Of a stretch of 64,000 nucleotides of DNA, positions 12,090 through 23,526 are shown one piece after another. Each line of letters starts with the position of its first letter. The stretch's first letter is position 1. The DNA is from Voacanga thouarsii (Eukaryota > Streptophyta > Magnoliopsida > Gentianales > Apocynaceae): NCBI GenBank assembly GCA_026120185.1, contig JANUWF010001719.1, positions 1,984,001-2,048,000 of the forward strand. Reading direction: 5' to 3'. The position numbers were made by a program, and so were the translations under genes. The notes beneath the pieces were generated by a model. That model had not been told where the DNA came from, did not search any database, and saw only the letters and a program-made list of their open reading frames with translations.

Positions 12090-12102
12090 ATCTCCCACTT
12101 GA
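12090..12102 (-). other. Copia-B polypurine tract
   Basis: In element orientation the stretch reads CAAGTGGGAGATT directly before the LTR, a common Copia form. Confidence 0.75.
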
Positions 12103-12109
12103 ACTCTAA

Positions 12110-12640
12110 GACTAAGAAAGTCTGTAGGTGCCCACCCTATAGCATCTAAGTATCTCTTGAAAATTCTCTCAGCCAAAGGTTTGGTGAATGGATCTGCTAG
12201 GTTGTTCTTCGAGACTATCTGTTCTATCACGATTTTCCGTCTCTGAATGAAATCCCGGATTATGTGGTACTTCCTTTGAATGTACTTCCTCTTCTTGTAG
12301 TTCCTGTGTTCTTTGGATTGCGAGACTGCTCCAGAGTTGTCGCAATACACCACAATCGGTCTGCTATGTGTGGCACAACTCCAAGTTTTGAAAAGAATTT
12401 TCGGAGCCAAACTGCTTCATTGGACGCTTCCAAAGCTGCTATATACTCAGCTTCCATGGTTGAGTCAGCAATACAAGATTGTTTAATACTCCTCCATGAA
12501 ACAGATCCTCCAAATAAGGTGAAGACATATCCACTAGTGAATTTTCTCTCATTCTTATCCGCCTGAAAATCTGAGTTTGTGTATCCATTAGGAACCAAGT
12601 CATCAGCCCTATAAACCAACATATAATCTTTCGTACCATT
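12110..12640 (-). pseudogene. Copia-B RNase H and Pol C-terminus
   Basis: Two overlapping frames, 12260-12622 and 12063-12410, together give the Copia RNase H: GYTNSDFQAD (catalytic Asp), STMEAEYIAA (catalytic Glu), VYCDNSGAV (catalytic Asp), then a KYHIIRDF block and NLADPFTKPL. A frameshift near 12350-12400 separates the second and third acidic residues. The 100-codon plus-strand frame at 12264 is a shadow. Confidence 0.9.
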
Positions 12641-12689
12641 GAGGTACTTAAGAATATGCTTTACAACTTACCAATGAATCTCCCAAGGG

Positions 12690-13640
12690 TTTGACTAATA
12701 TCTGCTAACTAAGCCTACAGTAAAACAGATATTTAGTTTAGTGCAATGCATGGTGTACATAAGACTTCCCACAGCTGAAGTATAGGGAATCTTACTCATC
12801 CTATCTTTTTCCTCTTGGGATTTAAGGCAATGCTTAGAACAAAAAGACAAACCATGTCTGCAAGGAATTAGAGCTCCCTTGCATGAGTCCATACTAAACT
12901 TGGCCAACATCTTGTCAATGTATGTCGCTTGGGATAATCCTAACATTCTCTACTTCCTATTTCTAAGAAGTTTATTCCCGAGAATATAACTGGCTTCTCC
13001 CAAGTCCTTTATACTAAATTGACTTGACAGCCAAACCTTAGTAGATGACAATGTCCCTACATCATTCCTAATGAGTAGAATGTCATTCACATATAGGACA
13101 AGAAAAATCACATTTATACCTTCCAATTTCCTGTACACGCATGATTCATCCTCGTTTTGAATGAAACCGTAAGACTTTACAGTCTCATCAAAATGAATGT
13201 TTCATATTCTAGATGCTTGCTTAAATCTATAAATTGAGTTTTTTAACTTACAAACCATATGTTCTTAACCTTTAACAATAAAACCTTCCGGTTGGGACAT
13301 ATAGATGTCTTCATTAAGATGGTCATTTAGAAATGTCGTCTTGACATCCATTTGTCATATCTCATAGTCGTAATGACATGTAATGGCAAGGAGGATACGG
13401 ATGGACTTAAGCATGGCTACCAGGTAAAAGGTTTCATCATAATCAATTCACTCTTTCTGAGTATAGCCTTTCGCCATAAGCCTAGCTTTGAAGGTTTCCA
13501 CCCTCCTATCCACTCCCCTTTTCCTCTTGTATAACCACTTACACCCATTGGTTTTATCCCTTCAGGTGAAGTTACAAGATCCCAAACTTGATTAAAGTAC
13601 ATAGACTTAATCTCGGCTTTCATTGCTTCATGTTATAGAT
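12690..13640 (-). pseudogene. Copia-B reverse transcriptase
   Basis: Scattered frames cover RVT_2: 13417-13623 (EIKSMYFNQVWDLV, KPMG), 12950-13138 (palm, LYVNDILL) and 12695-12946 (TYIDKMLAKFSMD, PYTSAVGSLMY). The catalytic YVDD reads YVND, a loss of one metal-binding Asp. Several stops and shifts interrupt the domain. The gene is dead on sequence. Confidence 0.88.
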
Positions 13641-13960
13641 CGGCATCAACAATAGCTTCTTCGTATCTAGTGGAATCTTGTTCCTGATGGTTAGAGACTA
13701 GCTTAAAAGCCTTTCTTGTCCATCTTTCTAGAACTCTAGATATCCTTCCACTACGACGAAGCTCCGTTTGTATAGGTTTTTGAGGCTGTGCTTCTTCTTG
13801 TTCCATAATCGGGTCTGAAGAAGTTGATTCCACAGATAACTTCTCCTCAAATTTCAACTTTGTTGAACCTTTAGTGGAAGTACTTTGATCATCCTCCAAG
13901 TATCTAGCATTGGTACTTACCAGTACTTTCTGCTTCTTGGGATGATAAAAGTAACCTCAT
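13633..13960 (-). pseudogene. Copia-B integrase-RT linker
   Basis: 88-residue Ser/Glu-rich frame with the conserved hinge motif LRRSGRISR, which in Copia Pol precedes RT. Little else is conserved. Confidence 0.65.
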
Positions 13961-14727
13961 TTTGTCCCTTTTAGATACATAACAAAGTAGCATAATTCTG
14001 ATATTAGTTTTAGCTTGTCTCCCTTAATCAGTACATAAGCTGGACAGCCCCATATTCTGAGATGATTTAGACTTGGCTTACGCGCAGTCCACATCTCATA
14101 GGGTGTCCTAGGTACTGACTTGGAAGGCACCAAGCTCAGAATGTATGTCGCTATTTCTAAGGCATGTCCTCAAAAAGAGACCGAAAGAGTAGTATGAGAC
14201 ATCATGTTTCAGACCATTTTCATTAATGTCTCGTTCCATCTCTCAACTACTCTATTCTGCTGGGGTGTATCCGGCGCAGAGAGTTGGGATATTATTCTGT
14301 GATGTACTATGTAATCCTTAAACTCACCGATGAAGTATTCTCCACCACGATCCGATCGTAAGGTTTTGATCAGTTTACTTGTCCGACGCTCCACTTCAGT
14401 CTTAAACTTTTTGAACTTGTCAAAGGAGTCAGATTGGCGCCTCATCAGGTAGACATAACCAAACTTTGAACAATCATCCGTGAAAGTGATGAAGTACTCA
14501 AAGCCTTCTCTAGCTTGAGAAGATAAAGGACCATACACATCAATATGAACAAGACCTAATATCTCCTTTACTCTATCAGCCTTTTGGGTAAACGACCTTT
14601 TGGCCATTTTTCCCATAAGGCAGGATTCATACTGAGGCCAACTTTCCAATCTTAATGAGCCTAAAGGCTCATCATAGATTAACATCTGAATCCTGATTGA
14701 GTAAATATGGCCCAACCTTGGATGCAA
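13960..14727 (-). pseudogene. Copia-B integrase
   Basis: The 172-residue frame at 14209-14727 has the zinc-domain LGH and the integrase core with D63 (HIDVYGPL), D126 (LRSDRGGEY) and E162 (VVERWNETL). The D126-E162 spacing of 35 residues is the retroviral DDE spacing. The first Cys of the zinc pair is a Tyr (residue 33), so the zinc fold is damaged. The C-terminal part continues to about 13960 in broken frames. Confidence 0.9.
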
Positions 14728-14784
14728 AAAATATGAGTATTGACATTGGTCTTTTTCTTCTTACTTAAAGGTTCAGATTGAGCA

Positions 14785-15130
14785 TTATTTATTTGATTGT
14801 TTATAGGATTTAAAAAGTAAATTTCCATACATGTGTCCTATACATAAAATTTCTCCATTTCTACTGATAGTAATACCAGAATGGAAAAAAATAGAATATT
14901 CATAATTTATTAGTTTTGCAACTGAAATCAAATTCTGTCTAAAATTGGGTACATATAAAATATCTTTTAATATAACTACTTTATTATAATAAAAAATAAG
15001 ATACAGCTCTTCCACTGCAAGGGCTCATACTCGTGCTTCATTTCCTACTCGTAGTCAATGCTCACCCTTCTGGAGTCTTCTTATCTTGCTAAACCCCTGT
15101 AAGGAGTTACAGATATGATCAATGGCACCA
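14785..15130 (-). pseudogene. Copia-B protease region
   Basis: 76-residue frame with ILKDILYVPNFRQNLISVAKL, the typical C-terminal half of a Copia protease. The aspartic active site upstream is not clearly readable. Confidence 0.75.
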
Positions 15131-15141
15131 AAATCAACAAT

Positions 15142-15871
15142 TCAAGTGAAAATTGATCCAACCATTGAAATAGACTCTAGATAGAGAACAATATCTGTAG
15201 GGTTTTTCTTGGCCTGAAGTTCTGGACACTCCTTTTTCCAGTGTCCCTTCTGTCCACATTTGAAGCAATTTGCCTTTGGGCTTGTTGGACTGGTTCTGGG
15301 ACTAGGCCTGTGCATTTCCCTTCTTCTTCTTGAACTTCTTGGGCTTGGGCCCAGTTTTAAAAGAAAAAGTCCTCGCAATCATAGCCTTGGACTGTGACTT
15401 CATAACCTTCTCCGACACCTAGAGCTCTTTCATCAACTCAATTAAAGTCATGTTTAATTTATTCATATTGTAGTTCAACTTGAATTAAGTAAAAGAGCAT
15501 AGCAGAGATTCGAGAACCATGTCCACTTGGCTCTCGGGGTTAATAACAGCCCCTAAGACTTCCGCTTCTACGAAAGCAACAATCATTTTGAGTATATGCT
15601 CCCTAATTGATGCTCCCTCGGCCATTTTAGTGTTTATGATCATCTGAAGAGCTTCCTGCCTTACAGGTCGGCTCTTATCGACGAATATTGTGGCTAATGA
15701 TTGGCTAATGTCATATACAGTGGCCATGTGCTCGTGTTTTTACTGGAACACATTAGACATGGAGGCCAACATATAGTATCGAGTTATTTTGTTGGCCTTC
15801 TTCCATACTTTTTCAGCCTCACGCTCCTCTGTGGTAGAACCTTCCCTAATAACAAGGCAAGTTTCAAAGAG
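15142..15871 (-). pseudogene. Copia-B gag, C-terminal two thirds
   Basis: From the CACTA-1 junction the frame reads LFETCLVIREG and continues through a helical gag core (MATVYDIS, REHILKMI, VDMVLESL) with one TAA before the Met at 15727. A zinc knuckle CFKCGQKGHWKKEC follows in the 15142-15378 frame. Gag resumes beyond CACTA-1 at 18444 with the CTC codon of the target duplication shared by both sides. Confidence 0.88.
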
Positions 15872-15899
15872 CACTACAAGAAAAACATCAAATTAGCGA

Positions 15900-17590
15900 T
15901 GAATTTTGGCGACGGCCTCTAGGTCGTCGCTAATTTGCGACGAAACAGCAATGGAAGCAAAATTTTTGAAATAAATTTATTTTTTTAAATTTTCGTCACT
16001 AATTTGTCAGTAATTGCAACGGAAATCTAGCCCTCGCAAATCCCTCTCAAATTTGCGACGGATTTGCGACAACCATCCAAAATTTAAAAATAAAATAATT
16101 TTTTTTAAATTAAAAAAAAATCCGTCGCAAATTTACAACGAATTTGCGACGGCCTTCCAAAATTTTTTTTAAAAAATATTTTTTTAAAGTTGAAAAATAA
16201 TCCGTTGCAAATTTGCAACAGATTTACGACGGCCATCCAAAATTTAAAAATAAATTAATTTTTTTAAAATTAAAAAAAAAGGCGTCGTAAATTTGCAATG
16301 GATTTACAACAGCATCCAAAATTTAAAAATAAATTTATTTTTTTAAAATAAAAAAATACGTTGCAAATCTGTTGTAAATTTACAACGAATTTGTGATGGC
16401 AATCTAAATTTAAAAAATAATTTTATTTTTTTTAAATTAAAAAAAATCCGATGCAAATTTGCAACCGATTTGCTACGGCCTTCTAAAATTAAAAAATAAA
16501 TTAATTTTTTTAAAATTAAAAAAAATTCGTTGAACAGATTTGCGATGGCCATTTAAAATTTAAAAATAAATTTATTTTTTTAAAATTAAAAAAAATCCGT
16601 TGCAAATTTACAACGGATTTGCGACGGCCATTTAAAATTAAAAAATAAATTAATTTTTTTAAATTAAAAAAAATCCATCACAAATCCGTTGCAATTTGCA
16701 ATGAATTTGTGATCACCATCTAAATTTAAAAAATAAATTTATTTTTTTAAAATAAAAAAAATCCGTGGCAAATCCGTTGCAATTTGCAACGCATTTGCGA
16801 TGGCAATCTAAAATTTTAAAAAAAATCCGTCGCAAATCCGTTGAAAATTTGCAATGGATTTGCGACGGTCTTCTAAAATTAAAAAATAAATTTATTGTTT
16901 TAAAATTAAAAAAAAATCGTCGTAAATTTGCAACGGATTTGCGACGACCATCTAAAATTAAAAAATAAATTTATTTTTTTAAAATTAAAAAAATCCGTCG
17001 CAAATCCATGGCAAATTTGAAATGGATTTGTGACAGCCATTTAAAATTTAAAAATAAATTTATTTTTTTTAAAATTTAAAAAAAAATCGTCGCAATTTGC
17101 AACGGATTTTTGACGGCCATCTAAAATTAAAAAATAAATTTACTGTTTTAAAATTAAAAAAATCCATTGCAAATCCGTTGCAATTTGCAACAGATTTGCG
17201 ATGACCATCTAAAATTAAAAAATAAATTTATTTTTTTAAAATTAAAAAAAACCGTCGCAAATCTTTCTTAAATTAAAAAATAAATTTATTTTTTTGAAAT
17301 TAAAAAAATCCGTCACAAATCCGTTGCAAATTTGCAACGGATTTGTGACGGATTTTTTTTCAACGGATTTGCGACGACCATCTAAAATTAATAAAAAAAT
17401 TCGTTGCAAATCCATTGCAATTTGCAACGGATTTGCGACGGCTATTAAAAATTTAAAAATAAATTTATTTTTAAATCTTGAAAAATTAGCCGTCACAAAT
17501 CCGTGGCGAATTAGCAACGGATTTGCGTCGGAAAATTCTGTCGTCGCAGATCCATCGCAAAGTCCTTGCAAATCCATCGCTAATTCACAA
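15900..17590. repeat. Tandem array of about 80-base hairpin units
   Basis: Around twenty units with a period near 78-88 bases. Each pairs an AATCCGTCGCAAAT half with an ATTTGCAACGGATTTGCGACGG half, then a T/A-rich spacer. Each unit is an inverted repeat, so short frames read similarly on both strands (several 67-111 codon frames). These frames are not genes. Confidence 0.85.
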
Positions 17591-17639
17591 AAAAATTTAC
17601 TATATAATTAATATATAACACAATACATCACAAGAACTT

Positions 17640-17775
17640 CAATAACTTAGTGGTGGAACACGTGTTCCCCCACAACAAGGATGCGGGTTCGAGCCTCAAA
17701 TCCAACATAATCTCATAATATTCTTGGCGGGTCGGGTTGCGGATCGGGTTCTCAACGGGCCGGAGCGGGCCAAGT
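17640..17775 (+). repeat. tRNA-derived SINE-like insert
   Basis: A box-like AACTTAGTGGTGG (17644-17656) and a perfect B box GGTTCGAGCC (17686-17695), spaced as in a tRNA-derived Pol III promoter. A GC-rich tail with repeated GGGTCGGGTT/GGATCGGGTT follows. It interrupts the AT-rich repeats of CACTA-1. It does not fold as a full tRNA by eye. Target duplications were not resolved. Confidence 0.4.
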
Positions 17776-17779
17776 AGCT

Positions 17780-18420
17780 AATTAATTAATTTTTTAAATA
17801 AAAATTTTTTTCCGTGGCAAAATTAATTAGTTTTTTAAATAAAATTTTTTCGCTACCACAAATTAAATTAATTAAATTTTAAAAATAATTTTTTTCCGTT
17901 GATAAATTATTTTAATTTTTGTAAAAAATTTTTTTTTATTGTCGCAAATCTGTTGCACAATTAATTAATTTTTCAATAAAATTTTTTCGCTACCGCAAAT
18001 TAAATTAATCAATTTTTTAAAAATATTTTTTTCTGTCACAAATCCATCGCTAAATTATTTTAATTTTTGTAAATAAAATTTTTTTTGACCGTCACAAATT
18101 TGTTGCTAAATTAATTAATCTTTTTTGCCGTAGCAAATCCATTACTAAATTAATTAATTTTTTAAAAATAAATGTTTTTGTCCATCACAAATCCGTTGAT
18201 AAATTAATTAATTTTTTGTAAATAAATTTTTTTTCGTAGTCGCAAATTCATCGCAAAATTAATTAATTTTTTAAAAAATAATTTTTTTTTTGCCATTGCA
18301 AATATGTCGCTATTTGCAATGGATTTTCTTTCCGTCGCAAATTGTGACGCCCTTTTTAGTGACGAACTAATCCGTCGTATTCCGTCGCTAAACGTGATTT
18401 GCGACGGATTTGGCCGTCGC
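17780..18420. repeat. Second CACTA-1 subterminal repeat array
   Basis: About ten shorter AT-rich units of the type AATTAATT-TTTT-AAAT-AAATTTTTT-CCGTCGCAAAT, mostly in one orientation. They end in a GTCGCTAAT/GTGACG cluster near the right end. This array differs from the paired-hairpin array to the left. Confidence 0.7.
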
Positions 18421-18443
18421 TAATTTAGTTTTTCCTTGTAGTG

Positions 18444-18722
18444 GAGGACATACTTATACTCTTTAGCAGTGGGTATTATGTTCAACTTTCTTTTCAAGTC
18501 CAGATAATTTGGACCCGTTAGCTTATTCTCGCGGAAAATAACGACCAAAAGACTAAAAGAACCTCCACCAACCATTTCTGAAATATCGAAAATAGAAGAA
18601 AATTCAGTTTGTGAAAAAAATAAAATAATTTGTGACTTTATCCTCATATTCAATCCGATAATAGTTAACCCTATCACTATTATTTTTAATATGATTAATT
18701 TGGTTCTTAGAAAAACTGACAT
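18444..18722 (-). pseudogene. Copia-B gag N-terminus
   Basis: Residues 64-93 of the frame contain ENKLTGPNYLDLKRKL and TAKEYKYVL, the typical N-terminal gag motif of Copia elements. The last seven residues of the frame come from CACTA-1. The exact start is unclear; the Met before VGGGSFSLL is a candidate. Confidence 0.85.
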
Positions 18723-20213
18723 AACTTCTTGGAAAGATTAACAATTTTCTAAGCTAAGTGTATTAACCATCACAAATTAATTTTCCTTCTAGGTAATGAT
18801 CTAGGAGATAACTCTATCATGGGATGATTGTTTTTTCTCATTTCCAATGGACATTCTCTACACTATAACCTCCAATGTGGGCTGGCCGATCATAACACAT
18901 GTCTCGGATTATTAATTACATTCATCCATTAGTTCTAGATCCTTGTGGTATCCCTATCCTATACAGGTTCACTCTCAGGGTGACACAAGGGGACCCACGA
19001 TCTCTAATGAGGATCATGATGGAAGCCATGGGGCCGTTGGAACCCCTCTCTCACTTAGTATTTTAAAATAAGGGTTTTTCTTGAAAAATATATTTTGAAA
19101 TTTTCAATTAAATTTTCTTTAACTCAAAATAAAATATCTAAACCCATAAAAATTTATATGTCAAGGTTTATACCCTTTGAGAAAATTTTTCATGAATTAA
19201 TTTTATTTAAGTTAATAAACTTGATAATTTCAAAAAAAATTTAATAAAATTTTTGAGAGATTTTGATCTCAAGATTTGACCAAAAAAAATTTCTCTTGAT
19301 AAAATTCAATCAAAATGATTTTCTATTTTAATTCACAAAAATATCTAAATTTAATATATTTTTTATGTCAAGGATAAAATCATTTGAGAAAATATCCAAG
19401 AATTAATTTTTGTTCGAATTAAAATTAATCATTTGATTTAAGAAAAATATTTTTCTTTGTCAAAATTCCTAAAGACTTTGATCTTTGAGAAATCGAGCAC
19501 ATAGAGTACAAAAAGAAATAAGTATGCTAGAAAACTGTAAATGTTTTTATACTTTTCTATTCTTTTAACATAAGTGTTCAAATAATAGAATTAAACACAT
19601 TAATTAATTAAGGGTCTTGTTTAATTCTAAAATTTTCTTTACTGTTATTTTTTATGCAAAATATTCAAAGAATATTAACTATTACAATAAGAATAATTTC
19701 ACCTGGTATAAGACAAAAACAAAAAAAAAATTAATTCAGGCGGGTGCTTGTGACTTAGACCGCGCCTGTCCGCCCCAGCTGCGGTCAAAATTGCTAACCA
19801 TGACTGCAATTTGCGACAACAAATTGAATATCAATTGAGATCAACGGCTCACAGCTCGGCTTGCCCTTGGCTCCTCTCACAGAATGGTGTAGCTCGGCTT
19901 AGCTTCTTGGCTCGACTGCTACAGTAGTTTCTTCCCCAAAAGCTCTGCGATTTCTCAAGCTTTTTGGACGCGATTTTCTCCTCCATTTTTTTTTTTTTAT
20001 CAAAACTCATCCAAATAAGCGCCTATGCCCTTAAAAATACTGGGCTTACACGATATCTATGAAAGCAAGTAAAATGTTCCTGTGCTTCCACTCGCAAAGC
20101 TTACAGTGAAACTACCCATATCAGTAAACACGAAGGATCACAGATTTTAATCAAAACAAATCTTTTTTTGTTTTACTTAAGCCTAACATGCTTCTTACAT
20201 TTGCCAAATCATA
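18723..20213 (-). other. Copia-B 5' leader
   Basis: About 1.5 kb between primer site and gag with no supported gene. It contains AT-rich stretches and a GC-richer patch (19740-19950). Long leaders are common in some Copia lineages. Confidence 0.6.
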
Positions 20214-20225
20214 GCTCTGATACCA
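20214..20225 (-). other. Copia-B primer-binding site
   Basis: TGGTATCAGAGC in element orientation, the complement of the 3' end of initiator-Met tRNA, two bases after the LTR end at 20228. Confidence 0.92.
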
Positions 20226-20227
20226 AT

Positions 20228-22055
20228 TGACGGCTTAAAATGGCAAAAATCATCAAAACGAAAGTTTATTAGGAAAACGAAAAATTTACCTTTGTGATTG
20301 ACTAGTGGCTCACGTTCTTGGAAATGTCTACTGCGTCTTATCCATGCGAAGCTTTCGATCTTTTGAAATGGTGCTTAAAGCACAGCCGGTGAAGGCTTGA
20401 AGTTTGGGTTTTGATCAACTTTGAAAGCTTGGTATGAGTTTGGTTTTCTCTGAATTCTTCACAGACGAAGCCTTCCCCAGAATTAGTTTTCTGTGATACT
20501 CCTTGATTGCCAATTGAAAAAGCCAGTCCTCCAATCCATGAAGACCCATTTCAATTGATCAAATTAGATGCCCAAGAGAGAAGATATTATGCGTGCAAAT
20601 AGAAAGCTTCCATACTTTCTGTTATCCTACACGCGAAATAATAAGGGTTCCATTCCGTGTTTGTTTTTTTTATTTCAATTAATTAAATTAATAATTAATT
20701 AATTTACTTTTTTTTCATAAATTTTATTGTACCTTAGTCTTATTCATTGGGTCAGATAAATTATTTATTCTTGCACTTGAACATACATAAATAATAAATC
20801 TCCATTATTTATTTTTAAAATTTTATTAAACAACCTAATAAATAATTAACAAGCCCAAATAGACCAAAATAAAGTTTTATACATTTTATCTAGTTTATAT
20901 CCAGATTAATTTTTTAATTATTCAATTTGGGCCTTAGGTTATGAATAATTAATTAACCAATTAAATTAGATAAAATAAATACTCTCTCAGACCTTTTCTT
21001 TTATTCTAATTGAATAATAAATTAGACTAATAAAATAAACACCAATAATTATCAAGACTAATTCCTTAAACCAAATCTTTTATGACTTAAGGGCCATTTT
21101 GGGAAACAAAAGACACATCGCCTTAGCTACTAAAACGACCAAAATACCTCTACTATATAAATAGCTATATTTTACATTTCAAATATTTCTTAATATCACA
21201 TAAGGAAATATTGACCTCAAGGACAATGCTGCGTTAGCAAAGTTTTTGACCTACAGGTGTAATGACTAAAATACTCCTCTACGTATCGCCGTGCAATTAA
21301 AGAGAAAGAGTGTACTAACACCTCTCTAATAGACATTTACCATCCTTAAACCTCTTGTCCAATAATCCACGACTCCTAAAATATTTTCACTTTTTAAGGG
21401 AGTTACCTTAAAGTAAACATCCAAGTTATGTTCTTAGATCATTTGAATAGTCACAAGGGGTGATATAGCGTAGAAGCTATCTTGTATAAGTCTGTCTTAA
21501 CTAATTAGTCACATATACCTAATATACAAGTATATTGGTTATTCGAAAGAACCTCAAGTACAGTATATTAAAGTATATGCTTCTAATTTCGTTAAACTAC
21601 CAACTCATATTTAAGCGATAGAGTATTAGTCCATGCTGTAGCAGTAATAGTATGGGTTTCTTTTAAATAGTATTTGTATAAACCACTATTACAGGTCATA
21701 TTCTACGCATTCGAAATATTCTCATGCTATGAAGTAAGTGGACTACTCACTGGTTAAAGGTAAGCCATTCCCCATTTGGAATTCATAACACAATAGTCTA
21801 TACATGATGAGATTCTTATTTTCATCAATCGGTTAAGAACAAACATTTATGTATTAAGAAACCCGTGATCCATACCTTACTGTGAAAGACCACCATTTAC
21901 ATGGATCACTTACTTAAACACAATGGATCATTTCCAAACAAAAATCATGCACAAATAAAATGTAAATTCATAAACAAATTTTGAGAATAAATTTTTTTAT
22001 TAATAAATTCGATAATTATATCAATAATCTAGTCTAGAGGGCATATATTCCAATA
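20228..22055 (-). repeat. Copia-B 5' LTR
   Basis: 1828 bases. The terminal TG has become TA (TATTGGAATATATG in element orientation), while the other copy keeps TG. It matches 10195-12089 throughout. Confidence 0.9.
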
Positions 22056-23526
22056 GGAATGGCCCTTAAGTCCTGATAGATTTGGGTTAAGGAATTGATC
22101 TTGCTAATTATGAATTTTATTTTATTTTATTAAAGTAATCTAATTTATTATTGGATTAGAATAAAATAAAAGGCCCACAAGAGTATATATATTTTATCTA
22201 ACTTATTTGGTTAATTAATTATTCAAGACCCAAGACCCAAATTGAATAATTATAAAATTAATCTAGATATAAATTAGATAAACTGCCTGATATTTTATAT
22301 TGGTCTATTTGAGCTTGTTAATTATTTATTGGGCTGTTTAGTGAAGCCAAAAAAATAAATAATTGAGATTTATTATTTATAGGTGTTCAAGTCCAAGAGT
22401 AAATAATTTTATCTAGCCCAATGAATAAGACCAAAGATAAAATAAAAATTTTAAATAAATTAAATTAAATTAAATTAATTAAAACATTAAAAAAATAACA
22501 TGAGATGGATCTCATATTGTTTCGCGTGAAGGATAACAGAAAGCATGGGCTTTCTGTTTTCATGCAGTTGTTCTCTCTCTCTTGGTGAAGGATTGAAAAT
22601 GAAGAGGAAATCATGCAAATTTTTTCTGGCTTTTCATTTGGTAAACAAACCCAATTTTGGTGAAGAAAACAAATGTTGTGAAGCATTCATAGAAACCCAG
22701 TGAAAACATTCACAGAGGCCAAAAGCTTATCAAACCCACTTCTTTAAGCTTTCACCGACTGTGCTACGGGCTTCATTTTGGAAGATCAAATGTTTCGTGT
22801 GAATGAGACACAATCGATATTTACAAGGACGTGATCCAATAGTTTCAAACATCCTTATACAGACATCTACATCAGTGCGAAAATGGCCATCCAATTATAG
22901 AGGTAAATTTTTCGTTTTGCTAACATGCTTTCGGTTTGATATTTTTTACCATTTTAATCCTTAGTACTTACAATAAAAATATAAAATTTTGACATGATTT
23001 TTAAGATTGAAAGAGTAACTTTTCTGAAGATAACAATGATGCTGGGAATTTCAAAATGGATTTATTTGATGGATTCTCAAAGAATTGGACCAGGATTTCT
23101 TGACTATGCATAGCACTCGGCAGCACACGACAGGGATATCTTGATAATGTTGCACGCTGATTTTCATAAACAATTAATAATTTGAGTCATAAGATTCTTA
23201 TTATACATGAATATTACTTTTTTCGTCCTAAAAAAGATGTTAATCTAACAAATGACACACGGATTAAGGAATTGTTAAAACTTACTCCCTTCATCTTAAA
23301 AATGATGTCAATTTAACAAATGACACACAGATTAAGGATTTGCTAAAATTTTCTATAATTATAATAGAAAAGGACTATTGTATCCCTAAATAAAAGTAAA
23401 CCTTCATTAATTAGATTAGAAATACACACATATTTAATGAGTCAAATATTTATTGAGTAGTTGAATGAGGGGTAAATTAGGAATATACGTAATAAATGCA
23501 TTTTTGATTTGTAAAATTGACAAGTA

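Larger units (their letters stand above)
15872..18443. mobile_element. CACTA-1: non-autonomous CACTA element in Copia-B gag
   Basis: Ends are CACTACAAGAAAAAC and, inverted, CACTACAAGGAAAAAC. The target duplication is GAG on both sides (15869-15871 and 18444-18446), the 3-base size of CACTA elements. The 2572 bases contain no transposase, only tandem hairpin repeats and a SINE-like insert. Subterminal repeats bind transposase in known CACTA elements; here they fill almost the whole element. It must depend on a transposase encoded elsewhere. Confidence 0.93.
10195..22055 (-). mobile_element. Copia-B: LTR retrotransposon nested in solo LTR-1
   Basis: Minus-strand Ty1/copia element with LTRs at 10195-12089 and 20228-22055. 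The 5' LTR is followed by a perfect 12-base iMet-type primer site. The flanking 5-mers are AAAAT and GGAAT, identical except for two G-to-A changes, so the duplication has decayed. It carries gag through RNase H (12110-18722), all broken by stops and frameshifts, and is split by CACTA-1. It belongs to the same family as the LTR it entered, in opposite orientation. Confidence 0.9.
9216..22963 (+). mobile_element. Solo LTR-1 (Copia-B family), split by Copia-B
   Basis: A plus-strand LTR starting TGTTAGAATATATGCCC at 9216 and ending ATCCTTA at 22963, flanked by perfect GTACT duplications (9211-9215 and 22964-22968). No internal gag-pol of its own is present, so it is a solo LTR. Its two parts, 9216-10194 and 22056-22963, join on the pattern of the related LTR at 56876, which reads straight through. 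It landed next to the TA of the MITE at 8923. Confidence 0.88.
8690..23015. repeat. Old MITE copy split by later insertions
   Basis: Sequence at about 8690-8922 (TATAATTATAATAAAAAATGAC..., then TTGTGAAATTGATATG) and 22969-23015 (AATAAAAATATAAAATTTTGACAT, ending GAAAGAG-TA) together match the MITEs at 23217-24718. The Stowaway-like MITE and the solo LTR lie between the halves. The left end is decayed. Confidence 0.55.

Noticed and set aside
15900..18420. Repeat array resembling a CRISPR or a centromeric satellite
   Set aside because: Units are AT-rich inverted repeats within CACTA ends with a GAG duplication in a plant sequence; there are no unique spacers and no large tandem satellite beyond the element.
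20211..20228. Possible tRNA fragment (GATACCAAT)
   Set aside because: It is the primer-binding site of Copia-B, complementary to iMet tRNA; no tRNA body follows.
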